Assembly: GCA_024742475.1 (NCBI GenBank)
Contig: JANSYI010000009.1
Coordinates: forward strand, 124,001-188,000
Direction of reading: 5' to 3'
DNA length: 64,000 bases
From: a bacterium
Lineage (GTDB): Bacteria; Myxococcota_A; Polyangia; Nannocystales; Nannocystaceae
The stretch's first letter is position 1. Every line of letters starts with the position of its first letter. This document shows, piece after piece, positions 16,817 through 26,728 of the stretch. The notes beneath the pieces were generated by a model that was not told the DNA's origin, searched no databases, and saw only the letters and a program-made list of their open reading frames with translations. A program made the translations under genes and the position numbers.

Positions 16817-17574
16817 GAGGACAGGGCATGGGCCAGCGAGGCGACGAAGGCCGGCGTCGTCCCGCAGCACCCGCCCGCGTAGGCGAGGTCGAAGCGCTCG
16901 GCGCAGCGCAGCACCGATTGGACGACATCGTGCTCGTGCGCGCCGCTGGGATCGAAGCCCGCGTCGGTGGTGCGGGCGAGGCTGGGGCGAACACCGAGCG
17001 TGGCGTTGTGCGGGGCCAAGCGGGCCAGCGCGGGCTCGAGCCCGACGTGCTCGGTGCACCCGACGAACACCGCATCGGCCTCGAACGCGACGCGGAGGCC
17101 GTTCCCGCCCAGCGTGAGCCCCCCCGTCCCGCACGCCAGCGACACCCACACGGGGCGCCCCAGCGGCCGGAGCACCTCGAGGGCTTCGCGCGCGCCACCC
17201 ACGGTGGTGTGCGTCTCGGCGAACAGCACGTCGCAGCCACCGCGCACCAGCGCCTCCCCGAGCGCGAGGAGGTGAGCGCGACGCTGCGCCGGCGGACTCG
17301 AAGGGTCGGCGGGGCCGATTGAGCCCGCGATGCGCTCCGCTCCGGCGTCGCGGGCCAGCGCCACCGAAGCCGCCGCGAGCTGTGTGTCGCGCTCGCCGAG
17401 CCCGAAGCTGGCCGTGACGACGACCTGGGCGCCGACACCGATCGTCTCGGCATGAATCGCCCGCACCAGGTGCGGGGCGTCCTCGATGGCGCGCGCACCC
17501 CAACGCGGTGCACGCAGCTCGAAGCCGCGACGGGCGAGCTCCGTACCCATCGCGGAGTCGAGCAGGACGGTCAT
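16813..17574 (-). CDS. Homocysteine S-methyltransferase family protein
   Basis: A 253-residue TIM-barrel enzyme. It starts in the family manner (VLLDSAMGTELARRGF) and has the zinc-binding Cys residues: VGCTEH in the middle and GGCCGTTPAFV at the end. MmuM/YagD-like members transfer a methyl group from S-methylmethionine or SAM to homocysteine, giving methionine; betaine-homocysteine enzymes share the fold. It is somewhat shorter than E. coli MmuM (about 310 residues), with shorter loops. Both ends overlap neighbours by four bases (ATGA), upstream with a lipoprotein gene and downstream with a DMT exporter gene. Confidence 0.85.
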   Translation of the reverse strand: MTVLLDSAMGTELARRGFELRAPRWGARAIEDAPHLVRAIHAETIGVGAQVVVTASFGLGERDTQLAAASVALARDAGAERIAGSIGPADPSSPPAQRRAHLLALGEALVRGGCDVLFAETHTTVGGAREALEVLRPLGRPVWVSLACGTGGLTLGGNGLRVAFEADAVFVGCTEHVGLEPALARLAPHNATLGVRPSLARTTDAGFDPSGAHEHDVVQSVLRCAERFDLAYAGGCCGTTPAFVASLAHALSS

Positions 17575-18167
17575 TCCTCGGCGCAGCTGCCTTCGCAGCA
17601 GTCGGGCATGAGGCAGTAGGTGGGGTCGCCTTCTTCGGCGATCATCGGGAAGTTGCGACAGCTGTAGCCGTCGCGGCTGCACTGCGCGTCGTCGGTGCAC
17701 TGCGGCGCGCACACCTGGAACAGCGGCGCCAACCCGATGCAGTCGATCCCCCCGTTGGGGTCGCAGGCCGGATCGTCGAAGACGTACTTCTCACCCGAGG
17801 GGAGCTCGCACGACTTGCTGCAGTAGCCCAGAGGCAGCTCGTAGATGACGGCCTCGAACAGGCACACGCCGCCCTCGCCCAGCAGGTCGATGCACTCCGC
17901 ATCGTCGGTGCACGGCGCACCCCAGGTGAGCTGGAGGTCGTCGGAGGCGCCGTCGGTCGTGTCGTTCTCGACCTCTGCGGCACAGCCCAGCGCCGCCGAC
18001 GAGTCGTCACCACCGCTCTCGGAGCCGTCGGCGCTGCTCGGGTCGGACTCGGACGAGGGACCGCTCGTGTTGGAGCCCTCATCTCCCTCTTCGGAGTCAT
18101 CGGCGGGGCAACCCGCGGCGAGAGGCAGAGCAAGGCAGAGCGAGGCAATCCAACCGGCGCGCTTCAT
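17571..18167 (-). CDS. Secreted Cys-rich lipoprotein
   Basis: A 198-residue protein with a textbook lipoprotein signal (LCLALPLAAGC, Cys at 20). An acidic Ser/Asp/Gly linker of about 50 residues follows, then a globular part with about 16 Cys, including CTDDAECID, CSKSCELPSG, CAPQCTDDAQCS and CLMPDCCEGSC. Repeated C-T-D-D-(A/E)-x-C units are common in myxobacterial surface lipoproteins of unknown role. TACCGT lies six bases before the ATG and there is no Shine-Dalgarno. The stop overlaps the start of the homocysteine methyltransferase gene (ATGA), an odd operon partner. Confidence 0.75.
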   Translation of the reverse strand: MKRAGWIASLCLALPLAAGCPADDSEEGDEGSNTSGPSSESDPSSADGSESGGDDSSAALGCAAEVENDTTDGASDDLQLTWGAPCTDDAECIDLLGEGGVCLFEAVIYELPLGYCSKSCELPSGEKYVFDDPACDPNGGIDCIGLAPLFQVCAPQCTDDAQCSRDGYSCRNFPMIAEEGDPTYCLMPDCCEGSCAEE

Positions 18168-18213
18168 GAGCGAACGGTAGGCGGCCCGGCGTCCCGCGGT
18201 CAAGTTCGCGACC

Positions 18214-19422
<1,209 letters not shown>

Positions 19423-19500
19423 GCAATCGGGGTATCACGCCCGCTCGCCGCCTTCTTGGCGCCAACTCACGCGCCGATGCGCGGTGGTACGCTCGTCGGG

Positions 19501-20319
19501 ATGACGCGTTCGCTGTCGTTCGCCGCTTGCGGTCTCTGGACTCTTGCCGTGCTCCTTGGAGGCTGCTTTTCGGACCCCACGTCGCAGAACGAGTGCAGCC
19601 CCGGCATGGAGGGCTGCATGTGTGTCGAGCTGCAGTGTGAGCAGGGGCTCACGTGCATGGGCGGCATGTGCATCCCCGAAGCGGTGGGCACGGGTTCGAC
19701 GACCTCCACGCCGACGACGGACCCGACTGGCGTCACGACGAACGACACATCGACCACGGCCGCGACAACGAACTCAGGTTCGACGTCGTCCACGACCACG
19801 AGCGTGGACGGTTCATCGACGGGGGAGCCCACCGGCGCGAGCGGCGGCGAGTCCTCGAGCAGCACCACAGCCGCTGGCGTTTGTGGTGACTTCAACCTCG
19901 ATGACGATGAGGAATGCGATCAGGACAACTTCTGCACCGACTGCGAACTCGACAACCACGGCTGCAACCCGCTGAACAACCATCCGTGCCCCGACGACCG
20001 CAAGTGCAGCTTCACCGTGGTGTCGACCGACCCCTTCGAGGCCAACTACACCTGCGTGCTCCGGGAAGAGATGCCACTGGGCGTCGATGAAGCCGACTGC
20101 TTCGTCGACGGTGACGCGGCCGATCAAGCCTGCGAAGACGGCCTGGGCTGTCTGAACGCTTCGACCTTGGACAACTGCCCCGACGGGCAAGCGTGCTGCA
20201 CCGAGTACTGCAACTTGGAGCTTCCCAAGGAGATGCAGTGCACGAACCCCGCCTACACCTGCGAGCACGAGGACTTCGTGCTGCCGGGGCTCGAGATGCT
20301 CGGCATCTGCCGGCTCTAG
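19501..20319 (+). CDS. Secreted lipoprotein with Thr/Ser linker and Cys-rich C-terminal domain
   Basis: A 272-residue protein. Signal LAVLLGGCFSD gives Cys22 as the lipidated residue. A small Cys cluster (CSPGMEGCMCVELQCEQGLTC) precedes a Thr/Ser-rich spacer of about 65 residues, then a domain starting CGDFNLDDDEECDQDNFC, a variant of the Cys-rich repeat, with about 14 more Cys. No enzymatic motif. ATG 19501 follows TACGCT by seven bases with no Shine-Dalgarno. Surface-exposed structural or binding protein is the best general guess. Confidence 0.75.
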   Translation: MTRSLSFAACGLWTLAVLLGGCFSDPTSQNECSPGMEGCMCVELQCEQGLTCMGGMCIPEAVGTGSTTSTPTTDPTGVTTNDTSTTAATTNSGSTSSTTTSVDGSSTGEPTGASGGESSSSTTAAGVCGDFNLDDDEECDQDNFCTDCELDNHGCNPLNNHPCPDDRKCSFTVVSTDPFEANYTCVLREEMPLGVDEADCFVDGDAADQACEDGLGCLNASTLDNCPDGQACCTEYCNLELPKEMQCTNPAYTCEHEDFVLPGLEMLGICRL

Positions 20320-20328
20320 GCTGCTAGT

Positions 20329-22161
20329 CTACATTCGCGCCGGCGAGGGAATCCCCAGCTGCCACAGGCCCCAGCGCAGGGCTTCATTGGCGGCTGTGAC
20401 CAGAAGCAGGCGCCCCTGGAGGCGGTCACCCTCTTGGTCGATCACCTTGCACGCCTTGCTGGTCGAGAACCTGTTGACCGCCTTTGCGAGACCGTGGAGG
20501 TAGGTGCACAGCGTGGAGGGCTTGAGCCCCTCGGCGGCGTTGTGGACCGCGACCGCCAGCCCGTCCAGCGCGCTCATCAGCTCGCGTTCTTCGGGCTGCT
20601 CGAGCGTCGCGCCGGCTGCGGCGAGTGTTGAGGGGTCATCGACCAGACCCGCCTGCAGCGTCTTGCCCGCCTCCTGCGCCTTGCGAAGGATCGAGCCCAG
20701 CCGTGCGGCGGAGTACTGAATGTACGGCCCCGTGTTGCCCTCGAGGTTCATCCACGCCTCGAGGTCGAAGACGATCTTCTGGTTCACGTCTCGGTTGAGC
20801 ATGCCGTACTTGATCGCCCCGAGCGCGAGCGCGTGCGCGGTCTGTGCGATCTCTTCGTCGCTCCAGTCCCCGCGGTACTTCGCCAAGTAGGCCTCCTCGA
20901 GGTGGCCGAGCATCCGCTCTCGCAGCGCGCGGAAGAGGATGACGGTGCCCTTGCGTGTCGACATGGCGCCCTCGGGCAGCTCGACCATCTCGTAGGGGAC
21001 GTGGTGGCACTGCTCGGCCTGCTCGAAGCCCATCTTCTTCAGGGTGAGGAAGACGTGCTTGAAGTGGTCGCTCTGGCGCATGTCGACGACGTAGATCGAG
21101 CGGTCGATCGCGTACTCCTCGAACTTCAGCTTGGCGAGCGCCAGGTCCTTGGTGGAGTAGAGGCTCGTGCCGTCCCGCTTGCGCAGCATGAAGAACGGCA
21201 TGTGCTTGATCTCCTCGTTGAAGATGCCCACGGCACCCTCGCTCTCCACGAACACGCCCTGCTCGAGGTAGTCCTGCACCAGCGTGAGGCCGGGCTCGTC
21301 GACCTCGCTCTCGTAGAAGACGCGGTCGAAGACGACCTTGGACCACGCGTAGATCTCGTCGAACTCCTCGAGGGACCACTGCCGGGTCTTCTTCCAGACG
21401 GCGGTGAGCTCGGGGTCGCGCGCCTCGAGCTTCAGCAGGATCTCGGTGGTGCGGGCCTTGGCTTGCTCGAGCTTGGCCTGCGCGTCGGCGTCACCCGCTT
21501 TGGCGTCGTCCTCCCACTGGGCCAGCTGGTTGTTGGCCTTGGCGTAGAGCTCTCCCAGCCATTCGCCCTTGGCCTCGGCCGGTGGCGTGCGCTCGTCCTG
21601 CGTGAGCATGTCGAGGTACCACCAAAGGCACTTGGCGATGTGGGCGCCCACGTCCCCGAGGTAGTTCGCGGCGACGACCTCGTGCCCGTGCGCGCGCAGC
21701 AGCCGAACCAGCGCGTCTCCCAGGGACACGTTGCGCATGTGCCCCACGTGAAACGCCTTGTGTGTGTTGGGCTGGCTGTACTCGACCATCACCTTCTCGT
21801 CGCGGGTGACGACGGGCTCGCCCAACCCTCGGGCGAGCGCTGGCAGCACGGCGCTGGCCATCGCGCCGAGGTCGATCGTCAGGTTGAGGAAGGGTCCGGT
21901 CGCGACCGCCTCCTTGATGATGCCGCCCTTGGGCAGGGCATCGGCCAACTCGGCGGCGATCTTGGGAGGCGCGTTGCGCAGCGCCTTTGCGAGGCGAAAG
22001 CACCCGAAGGCCAGGTCGCCGGCGTTCTTGACCTTCGGCGGCGCGAGCATGCCTGCGACGTCGTCGAGGCTCAGCCCCGCTTCGGCCGGGATCGAGGGGT
22101 GGAGCACGGCGGCGACGGCCTGCGCGAGGGCGGAGGTGGACCGGCTGAGGGCTTCGGGCAT
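20329..22161 (-). CDS. argS: Arginyl-tRNA synthetase
   Basis: A 610-residue class I synthetase that charges tRNA-Arg. The N-terminal additional (Add-1) domain is residues 10-110. The HIGH-like motif is FHVGHMRN (preceded by VMVEYSQPNTHKA), and the KMSKS-equivalent is AMSTRKGT near residue 415, as in the ArgS group with a modified loop. The C-terminal DALR anticodon-binding domain ends the protein (LMSALDGLAVAVHNAAEGLK). Length is close to the usual 560-610. The gene ends 9 bp from the convergent lipoprotein stop. A palindrome GTAGCA-N7-TGCTAC (22177-22195) lies in the upstream divergent region. Confidence 0.95.
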   Translation of the reverse strand: MPEALSRSTSALAQAVAAVLHPSIPAEAGLSLDDVAGMLAPPKVKNAGDLAFGCFRLAKALRNAPPKIAAELADALPKGGIIKEAVATGPFLNLTIDLGAMASAVLPALARGLGEPVVTRDEKVMVEYSQPNTHKAFHVGHMRNVSLGDALVRLLRAHGHEVVAANYLGDVGAHIAKCLWWYLDMLTQDERTPPAEAKGEWLGELYAKANNQLAQWEDDAKAGDADAQAKLEQAKARTTEILLKLEARDPELTAVWKKTRQWSLEEFDEIYAWSKVVFDRVFYESEVDEPGLTLVQDYLEQGVFVESEGAVGIFNEEIKHMPFFMLRKRDGTSLYSTKDLALAKLKFEEYAIDRSIYVVDMRQSDHFKHVFLTLKKMGFEQAEQCHHVPYEMVELPEGAMSTRKGTVILFRALRERMLGHLEEAYLAKYRGDWSDEEIAQTAHALALGAIKYGMLNRDVNQKIVFDLEAWMNLEGNTGPYIQYSAARLGSILRKAQEAGKTLQAGLVDDPSTLAAAGATLEQPEERELMSALDGLAVAVHNAAEGLKPSTLCTYLHGLAKAVNRFSTSKACKVIDQEGDRLQGRLLLVTAANEALRWGLWQLGIPSPARM

Positions 22162-22207
22162 GAGCGGCCGCCGAGGGTAGCAGCACCTGTGCTACAACGA
22201 CTTCGCG

Positions 22208-22342
22208 ATGCTGCAGGTGTGGGGAATCGTGTCGTTCGTCCTGCTCTGGGTCTTCATTGGAGGCTGCGTGCTCGCCATGGCCATCGTGATCCGCCGGCTC
22301 GAGCGCGGCGTCGCCGAGCAGCGCGACCGCCAGGGGTTGTAG
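22208..22342 (+). CDS. Small single-pass membrane protein (44 residues)
   Basis: ATG 22208 to TAG 22342 encodes 44 residues: a hydrophobic helix VWGIVSFVLLWVFIGGCVLA (extended by MAIVI) followed by a charged tail RRLERGVAEQRDRQGL, so the C-terminus is probably cytoplasmic. The composition (one clean TM helix, then amphipathic charges) argues for a real gene. TACAAC stands nine bases before the ATG, and the palindrome GTAGCA-N7-TGCTAC is just upstream. It is divergent from argS. Function unknown; could be a small regulator or subunit of a membrane complex. Confidence 0.55.
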   Translation: MLQVWGIVSFVLLWVFIGGCVLAMAIVIRRLERGVAEQRDRQGL

Positions 22343-22397
22343 CCGCGCTCGTTGCGCGGACGTCCGCCCCGCGACGAGGCCCTGCTATGATCGGGGC

Positions 22398-23855
22398 ATG
22401 CGGTGGATGGGGGGGCTCCTGCTGATCGCCGGGTGTTCCGCCGGGAGCGCCCAGAGCGGCGTCGAAACCGACGATCCGGTCGTGGCGGGCTCATCGGACG
22501 CGACGGGCAGCAGCGGTGACACGCCGAGCGATGACGAGGACTCGGCGAGCAGCGCAGATCCCACCGAGGGTGGGGACGGAACGACCGGCTACGACCAAGC
22601 GACGACGGGCCCGGGTGGCTCGGGAGCACCGGGCTCTCCGCGGTGCCAGGACGGGAACCTCGACCGAGGCGAGCAGTGTGACGACGGCAACGACGTCAAC
22701 GCCGACGGGTGCAACCGCGACTGCCGCGTCTCCGGGCAGCTCGTCTGGCAGACCACGCTGAGCTCGGGCGCAGGGGAGATCGATCAGGGCTTCGACGTCG
22801 CGCCTCAGCCCGATGGATCGTTCGTCGCCGCGGGCTATCTCGGGGTCGCCAAGACGGCGTCGAGGGACGGATGGCTCGCGCACTACGGCCCCGACGGAGC
22901 GCTCCAGTGGACCGTCACGTTGGCGGGCCCCGGCGGCGGCAACGACGAGCTCCGTGCGGTGACGAGCGACGGGGAGGGCAACGTCTACGCCGCTGGCTAC
23001 ACCAGTGGCCCCAAGGGGCAGGGTCTCGACGCGTGGGTGGCCCGCTACGACGCCGAGGGCACGCCGCAGTGGGAGGACGCGTTCAATGGCCCCGACTCGA
23101 TGACCGACGTGTTCGACTCGATTGCCATCGACGCCGACGGCAACCTCATCCTGGGCGGCTACACGCGCAGCGCCGCAACCGGCCACGATGCGTTCCTCCG
23201 CAAGATCGACCCCGATGGGGGCGTGCTGTGGAGTCGTGTGTTTCCCGGAGACAACGGGGGCTCCGACATCATCTGGGACGTCGACGTCTCAGCCGCCGGC
23301 CACATCTACGCGGCCGGATACGAGGAGGGTCCTGCAGGGGAGGGGCGCAACGCGTGGCTCGCCAAGTACGACACCGACGGCAACGAGATCTGGTCGCGCG
23401 CGTTCAACGGTCCCGAGAGCCTCGATGACCAGCTCCACGGGCTCGCCGTCGTGGGCGAGGACGACGTGGTGGTCACGGGCTACGAAGACGGGGCTGCGTT
23501 CCCGTGGCAGGCGATCGTGCGGCGCTATGACAGCCTGGGCATGATCGTGTGGACGGATCGCTACACGGGCGGCACGAACGAGGGCGCCCACGGCTTTGGC
23601 CTCGCGGTCGACCCCGACGACGGCCAGCTGGTGATGACGGGCGGGGAGATCATCGGGGGCGTGCGTCACGTCCTCGTGCGCAAGTACGACGCCGAAGGTG
23701 CCGAGCGCTGGACGACGGTCATCCCCGGGGGGGCCGAAGGACCCGACTACGGCCGCGACGTCACGGTCGCCGGGGACGGGGAGCTGTGGGTGGCGGGCGC
23801 CATGGATACCGGGGCCGACGCTCGTGACGTGTGGCTGGGGCGCCTCACCCCGTAG
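22398..23855 (+). CDS. Lipoprotein with one Cys-rich repeat and a beta-propeller-like domain
   Basis: A 485-residue protein. LLLIAGC at the N-terminus gives the lipidated Cys. A low-complexity acidic/Gly/Ser linker runs to about residue 80, then one DUF4215-type unit (CDDGNDVNADGCNRDC). From about 112 to the end are seven or so repeats of the type GFDVAPQPDGSFVAAGY, VWVARYDAEGTPQWE and GYEDG, the SBBP-like or delta-60 pattern of bacterial beta-propellers. It is probably displayed on the outer membrane for binding. TATGAT is six bases before the ATG, so the mRNA may be leaderless. The 3' end overlaps the convergent oxidoreductase gene by 11 bp. Confidence 0.8.
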   Translation: MRWMGGLLLIAGCSAGSAQSGVETDDPVVAGSSDATGSSGDTPSDDEDSASSADPTEGGDGTTGYDQATTGPGGSGAPGSPRCQDGNLDRGEQCDDGNDVNADGCNRDCRVSGQLVWQTTLSSGAGEIDQGFDVAPQPDGSFVAAGYLGVAKTASRDGWLAHYGPDGALQWTVTLAGPGGGNDELRAVTSDGEGNVYAAGYTSGPKGQGLDAWVARYDAEGTPQWEDAFNGPDSMTDVFDSIAIDADGNLILGGYTRSAATGHDAFLRKIDPDGGVLWSRVFPGDNGGSDIIWDVDVSAAGHIYAAGYEEGPAGEGRNAWLAKYDTDGNEIWSRAFNGPESLDDQLHGLAVVGEDDVVVTGYEDGAAFPWQAIVRRYDSLGMIVWTDRYTGGTNEGAHGFGLAVDPDDGQLVMTGGEIIGGVRHVLVRKYDAEGAERWTTVIPGGAEGPDYGRDVTVAGDGELWVAGAMDTGADARDVWLGRLTP

Positions 23856-25101
23856 CCGCGACGCGGAGGTCTGCCGCGAGCGCTTCGGCGGTCCGGCGCC
23901 CCGAGACCAGCGCCCCGTCGATGGAGGCTTGGTCGAGGTAGTCGCCGCACAGGTACACGCCGCTGCTGCTGCGGACGGATCGGCGCGGAGGTTCGAGCGC
24001 ACCTGGGGGCTGGGCGGGGAGCGCGTGCCGGATCACGTAGTGTCGCAGCGCGGACCATCGCGACGCATCGTCGCCGAACCACCGCCGAGCTTCGTCCTGG
24101 ACGCGGTCGCGAAGCGCGAGCGCGTCCTCGTGGGCACCCAGACACGAGACGCTGATGAGGTGCTGCCCGTCGGGTGCGACCTCGGGGCTGACCGCCGAGG
24201 CGACGTGCATGTTGTTGATGACGCCGCGACCGGACGCGTTGAGGTGGAGCGCCGCGCGCGAGGTGGGAGCCTGCTCGGCGGCGAAGTAGACGCAGGTCAC
24301 CGCGCGGGAGCCGACCACGGGGGCGCTGGGGACCAGGGGCGCAGCCGCGGGGGCTTCGGTCGCCACGACCACCGCCGCGGCGTCGAGCCGGCGGCCACTT
24401 TGCAGCTGCACGCCATCGGGCGAGACGCTCGAGACGTGGGTGTCGAGCATGAGGGTGCCGTCGGCCAGCCCCTCGGCGAGCTGGGCTGGGATCTGGCCCA
24501 TGCCGCGAGCGGGCACAGTCGCGCTGCCGCTGGAGAACATGCGGAACACGAAGCGGAAGAAGCGTGCCGTGGTGGCGAGCTCGGGCTCGAGGAACACTCC
24601 GCCGAGGAACGGGCGAAAGAACTGCGCGATGAAGCCCTCGGAGAACCCGCGGCCGCGCAAGTACGCGAGCGTAGGCACGTCGTCGGACTCGAACGCGTCG
24701 TAGTCGTCACCCCGCAGCACGTCGCGGCGAAGCCGGAGCACCTCGAGCTTGTCGCGGAGCGTCGCAGCGCGGGCGAGCAGGGTGGGGAAGAGGGCGCCGA
24801 GGTCCCGCATCGGGTCGCCGATCGTCTCGAAATCATCGCCGTTCCAAAGCACCGCGCCCGGATCGAAGGGACGCAGGTCCAGCGCGTTCATGTCGAGCTG
24901 TCGCTGTGCTTCGGGGTAGCTGGTCAGCAGGGTCTGAAAGCCCCGGTCGAGCAGGAAACCCTCGACCGCGTCGGTCTGCACGCGGCCGCCGACCGCCGAA
25001 GACCGTTCGATGACGCGGGTCTCGATGCCGCGGGCTTGCAGCGTGCGCGCGCAGGCGAGCCCCGAGAGCCCCGCGCCGACGATGATCACCGGTTTGGCCA
25101 T
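23845..25101 (-). CDS. NAD(P)/FAD-dependent oxidoreductase (phytoene-desaturase/protoporphyrinogen-oxidase-like)
   Basis: A 418-residue flavoprotein. The dinucleotide-binding motif VIIVGAGLSGLACARTL opens it, then E-R-S-S-A-VGGRVQTD, typical of amine-oxidase and phytoene-desaturase type enzymes. The C-terminal FAD motif is VYLCGDYLDQASIDGALVSG. No TM segment. The substrate is not evident; relatives oxidise carotenoid precursors, amines or protoporphyrinogen, and no carotenoid gene is adjacent. A hypothetical gene lies upstream in the same direction, 76 bp away, with an inverted repeat AGCGCCA/TGGCGCT (25123-25160) between them. Confidence 0.85.
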   Translation of the reverse strand: MAKPVIIVGAGLSGLACARTLQARGIETRVIERSSAVGGRVQTDAVEGFLLDRGFQTLLTSYPEAQRQLDMNALDLRPFDPGAVLWNGDDFETIGDPMRDLGALFPTLLARAATLRDKLEVLRLRRDVLRGDDYDAFESDDVPTLAYLRGRGFSEGFIAQFFRPFLGGVFLEPELATTARFFRFVFRMFSSGSATVPARGMGQIPAQLAEGLADGTLMLDTHVSSVSPDGVQLQSGRRLDAAAVVVATEAPAAAPLVPSAPVVGSRAVTCVYFAAEQAPTSRAALHLNASGRGVINNMHVASAVSPEVAPDGQHLISVSCLGAHEDALALRDRVQDEARRWFGDDASRWSALRHYVIRHALPAQPPGALEPPRRSVRSSSGVYLCGDYLDQASIDGALVSGRRTAEALAADLRVAATG

Positions 25102-25177
25102 GCGGCGCTCCTAGCACCGCTAAGCGCCAGCCGCCCGCCGATCGGCAGCTGCGTGGCGCTCAGCGGGGTTTGGTCGG

Positions 25178-25768
25178 CTACAGCAGCACCGACTCGTCGC
25201 CCTCGAACTCGTCGTCGCTCGCCAGACGCAGCAGGCCGATCGCCTCGCCCCTTTGCACGAGTACCGGCGTGGAGAACAGCGGCTGCGCAGCGGCGTCGTG
25301 CTGCCGCTGCGTCAGGCCGACGAAGCGCCGCAGGGCGCTCTCGGCCTGGTTGCCCGAGGTGATGTAGGCGTGACCGCGGCAGGGGATGCCAACGACCAGC
25401 ATGTCGCAGCCGAGGCGTTGCTCGAAGGTGCGCATGAATCCAGGATCTAGGATCGACTCGCTGGCGAAATACGACCCGTGCACGTCGATCACGCTGAAGG
25501 TGTCGTAGTCCAGTCGGTCGAGCGCGAACTGCAGTGCCGTGAGACTTGCGCGGGCGGCCGCGCGCAGCTCGATGAGACGCTCGGGCTCGGCCGCGAAGAA
25601 CTCGAACGCCTGCGGTCGATCGATGCCGTAGGCGACCCACGGCAGGTCGATGGCGTCGTTCCAGCGCGGTGAGTCACCGATCAGCGGCTCACACAGCGCC
25701 GCCCGCACGTCCGCCCAGCCCGGAGGCTGAAGGCACGGCAGGATTGCATCGGCACTCGTCGCAGCCAC
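25178..25768 (-). CDS. Hypothetical protein (196 residues)
   Basis: No family recognised. The protein is soluble, without signal peptide or TM segment. It has a conserved-looking core (DLPWVAYGIDRPQAFEFF, DYDTFSVIDVHGSYFAS, GHAYITSGNQAESALRRFVG) that reads like a real globular protein with ordinary codon use for the genome. The start is GTG 25768 with TAGCCT seven bases upstream and no Shine-Dalgarno. It precedes the flavin oxidoreductase gene on the same strand. Downstream of its 5' side begins the remnant-rich region. Confidence 0.65.
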   Translation of the reverse strand: MAATSADAILPCLQPPGWADVRAALCEPLIGDSPRWNDAIDLPWVAYGIDRPQAFEFFAAEPERLIELRAAARASLTALQFALDRLDYDTFSVIDVHGSYFASESILDPGFMRTFEQRLGCDMLVVGIPCRGHAYITSGNQAESALRRFVGLTQRQHDAAAQPLFSTPVLVQRGEAIGLLRLASDDEFEGDESVLL

Positions 25769-25927
25769 CGGGTGGAGGCTAGAGCGTCGACCGGTTTGAA
25801 TCTAGGCCTCTACGCCGCCGTAGCCAGAAATTTGGTCCGAGCTTCTCCGATCCGTTGAATCGCTTCGAGATTCATCCCGGCGGCGTGGCCCCGGACGTCG
25901 AAGAGGTTTTTTCGGCATCCCAGGTAG

Positions 25928-26110
25928 CGCGCGCCGATCAAAAGCGGCGACCTCGTCCGCGAAGGCATCTTGAAGCCAAGCCCCGCGCTCGGCGAGCAGA
26001 TGCGCGCACTGCTGGCCTGGGTGTTCGAGGAGCTGACGCGGAACACTGCCCCGACGCTGTTGGACAAGGCGCAAGAGACGAGCGAGGCGCAAGACAAAGA
26101 GAGACGCTAG
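25928..26110 (+). pseudogene. Possible 3' fragment of a tRNA nucleotidyltransferase-like gene
   Basis: An open frame of 60 codons with no start codon, preceded directly by in-frame TAG (25925) and ending at TAG 26110. It reads IKSGDLVREGILKPSPALGE then MRALLAWVFEEL, which resembles the C-terminal motif (G.DL...G..PGP.LG..L..L) of HD-domain CCA-adding enzymes. The upstream part is not in this frame. The resemblance is by eye only, and minus-strand frames over the same bases are also open, so I hold this weakly. Confidence 0.3.
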
Positions 26111-26414
26111 TCAATCCCACGCGCGTCGAGACGCGAAGGCCCGTTTGAAGTCTTTTTGTCGAGGCATTCCGAGTATCCTTCGTGCTGCCGCCCTGACTCA
26201 CGCCCCAGCCGTGCGCCCTGACGACGCGCAAAGGTTGTTCGGATGCCGCCTCGAAGGGTTGCAGGGCGTCGCGCTGGTTGCGGGCGTAGCCGATCGCCTC
26301 CGCCCGCCGGGCCTCCTCCTCCGTCTCTTGGAAGCGACGGACTCGTTGGCCCTCGATGTACGGTTCCGCTATCCACATGGGCTCTCCGTTCTTCCTCGTC
26401 TCTCGTACAGTCAT
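25938..26414 (-). pseudogene. Tyrosine-recombinase (integrase) N-terminal fragment
   Basis: From ATG 26414 the first 60 residues (MTVRETRKNGEPMWIAEPYI, then RRFQETEEEARRAEAIGYA) match the N-terminal arm-binding domain of phage-type integrases. After about 26230 the translation loses protein character and ends at 25938 with none of the catalytic R-H-x-x-R-Y core. The ATG overlaps the stop of the excisionase-like gene (ATGA), the usual xis-int order. So a genomic island or phage once had its recombination module here and most of it is gone. Confidence 0.5.
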
Positions 26415-26609
26415 TGCTCGCTCATTTCCGAGCCCGACGACGCCCTACGGCGGGACCGTCCCGCCTCGTCCTCCGCCCACCTGATCAACAGCGTGCGCGA
26501 GAACCGAATCTCGTCCCCCAAGAGGAACCCAGCCACTGACCTTGCCCTCGTCGATGTGACGGTAGAGGCTGGAGCGGCTCGTCTTGAGGAACGCGGCCGC
26601 TTCTTCCAC
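26411..26609 (-). pseudogene. Excisionase/MerR-like HTH gene with a single-base frameshift
   Basis: From GTG 26609 the frame gives VEEAAAFLKTSRSSLYRHID, then EGKVSGWVPLG, a classic helix-turn-helix of the excisionase (HTH_17) family. The expected continuation, DEIRFSRTLLIRWAEDEAG, is in the next frame. Removing one G from the G5 run at 26515-26519 (C5 on the plus strand) joins the two parts into an intact 65-residue protein whose stop overlaps the integrase ATG. Either the gene is inactivated, the assembly has a homopolymer error, or the run is used for slippage. Confidence 0.6.
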
Positions 26610-26718
26610 GGTGAAATACTCGCCCTACAGACACTCTGAACCGCCCCGGAAATCCGGCTACGCAAGTCCAGCCACCTCGGCAGGGGCGTCGTGGCAAGAT
26701 GCCCACGGCGACTTCCGG

Positions 26719-26728
26719 CCCCCCCCCC
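26719..26728 (+). repeat. C10 homopolymer tract before a lipoprotein gene
   Basis: Ten consecutive C residues end eight bases before the ATG at 26737, in the place where a ribosome binding site or -10 element would be. Such tracts are prone to slippage, so length variation could change expression of the lipoprotein. Confidence 0.7.

Noticed and set aside
16821..17517. Plus-strand frames over the homocysteine methyltransferase gene
   Set aside because: They are shadows of a well supported minus-strand gene with zinc-binding Cys motifs.
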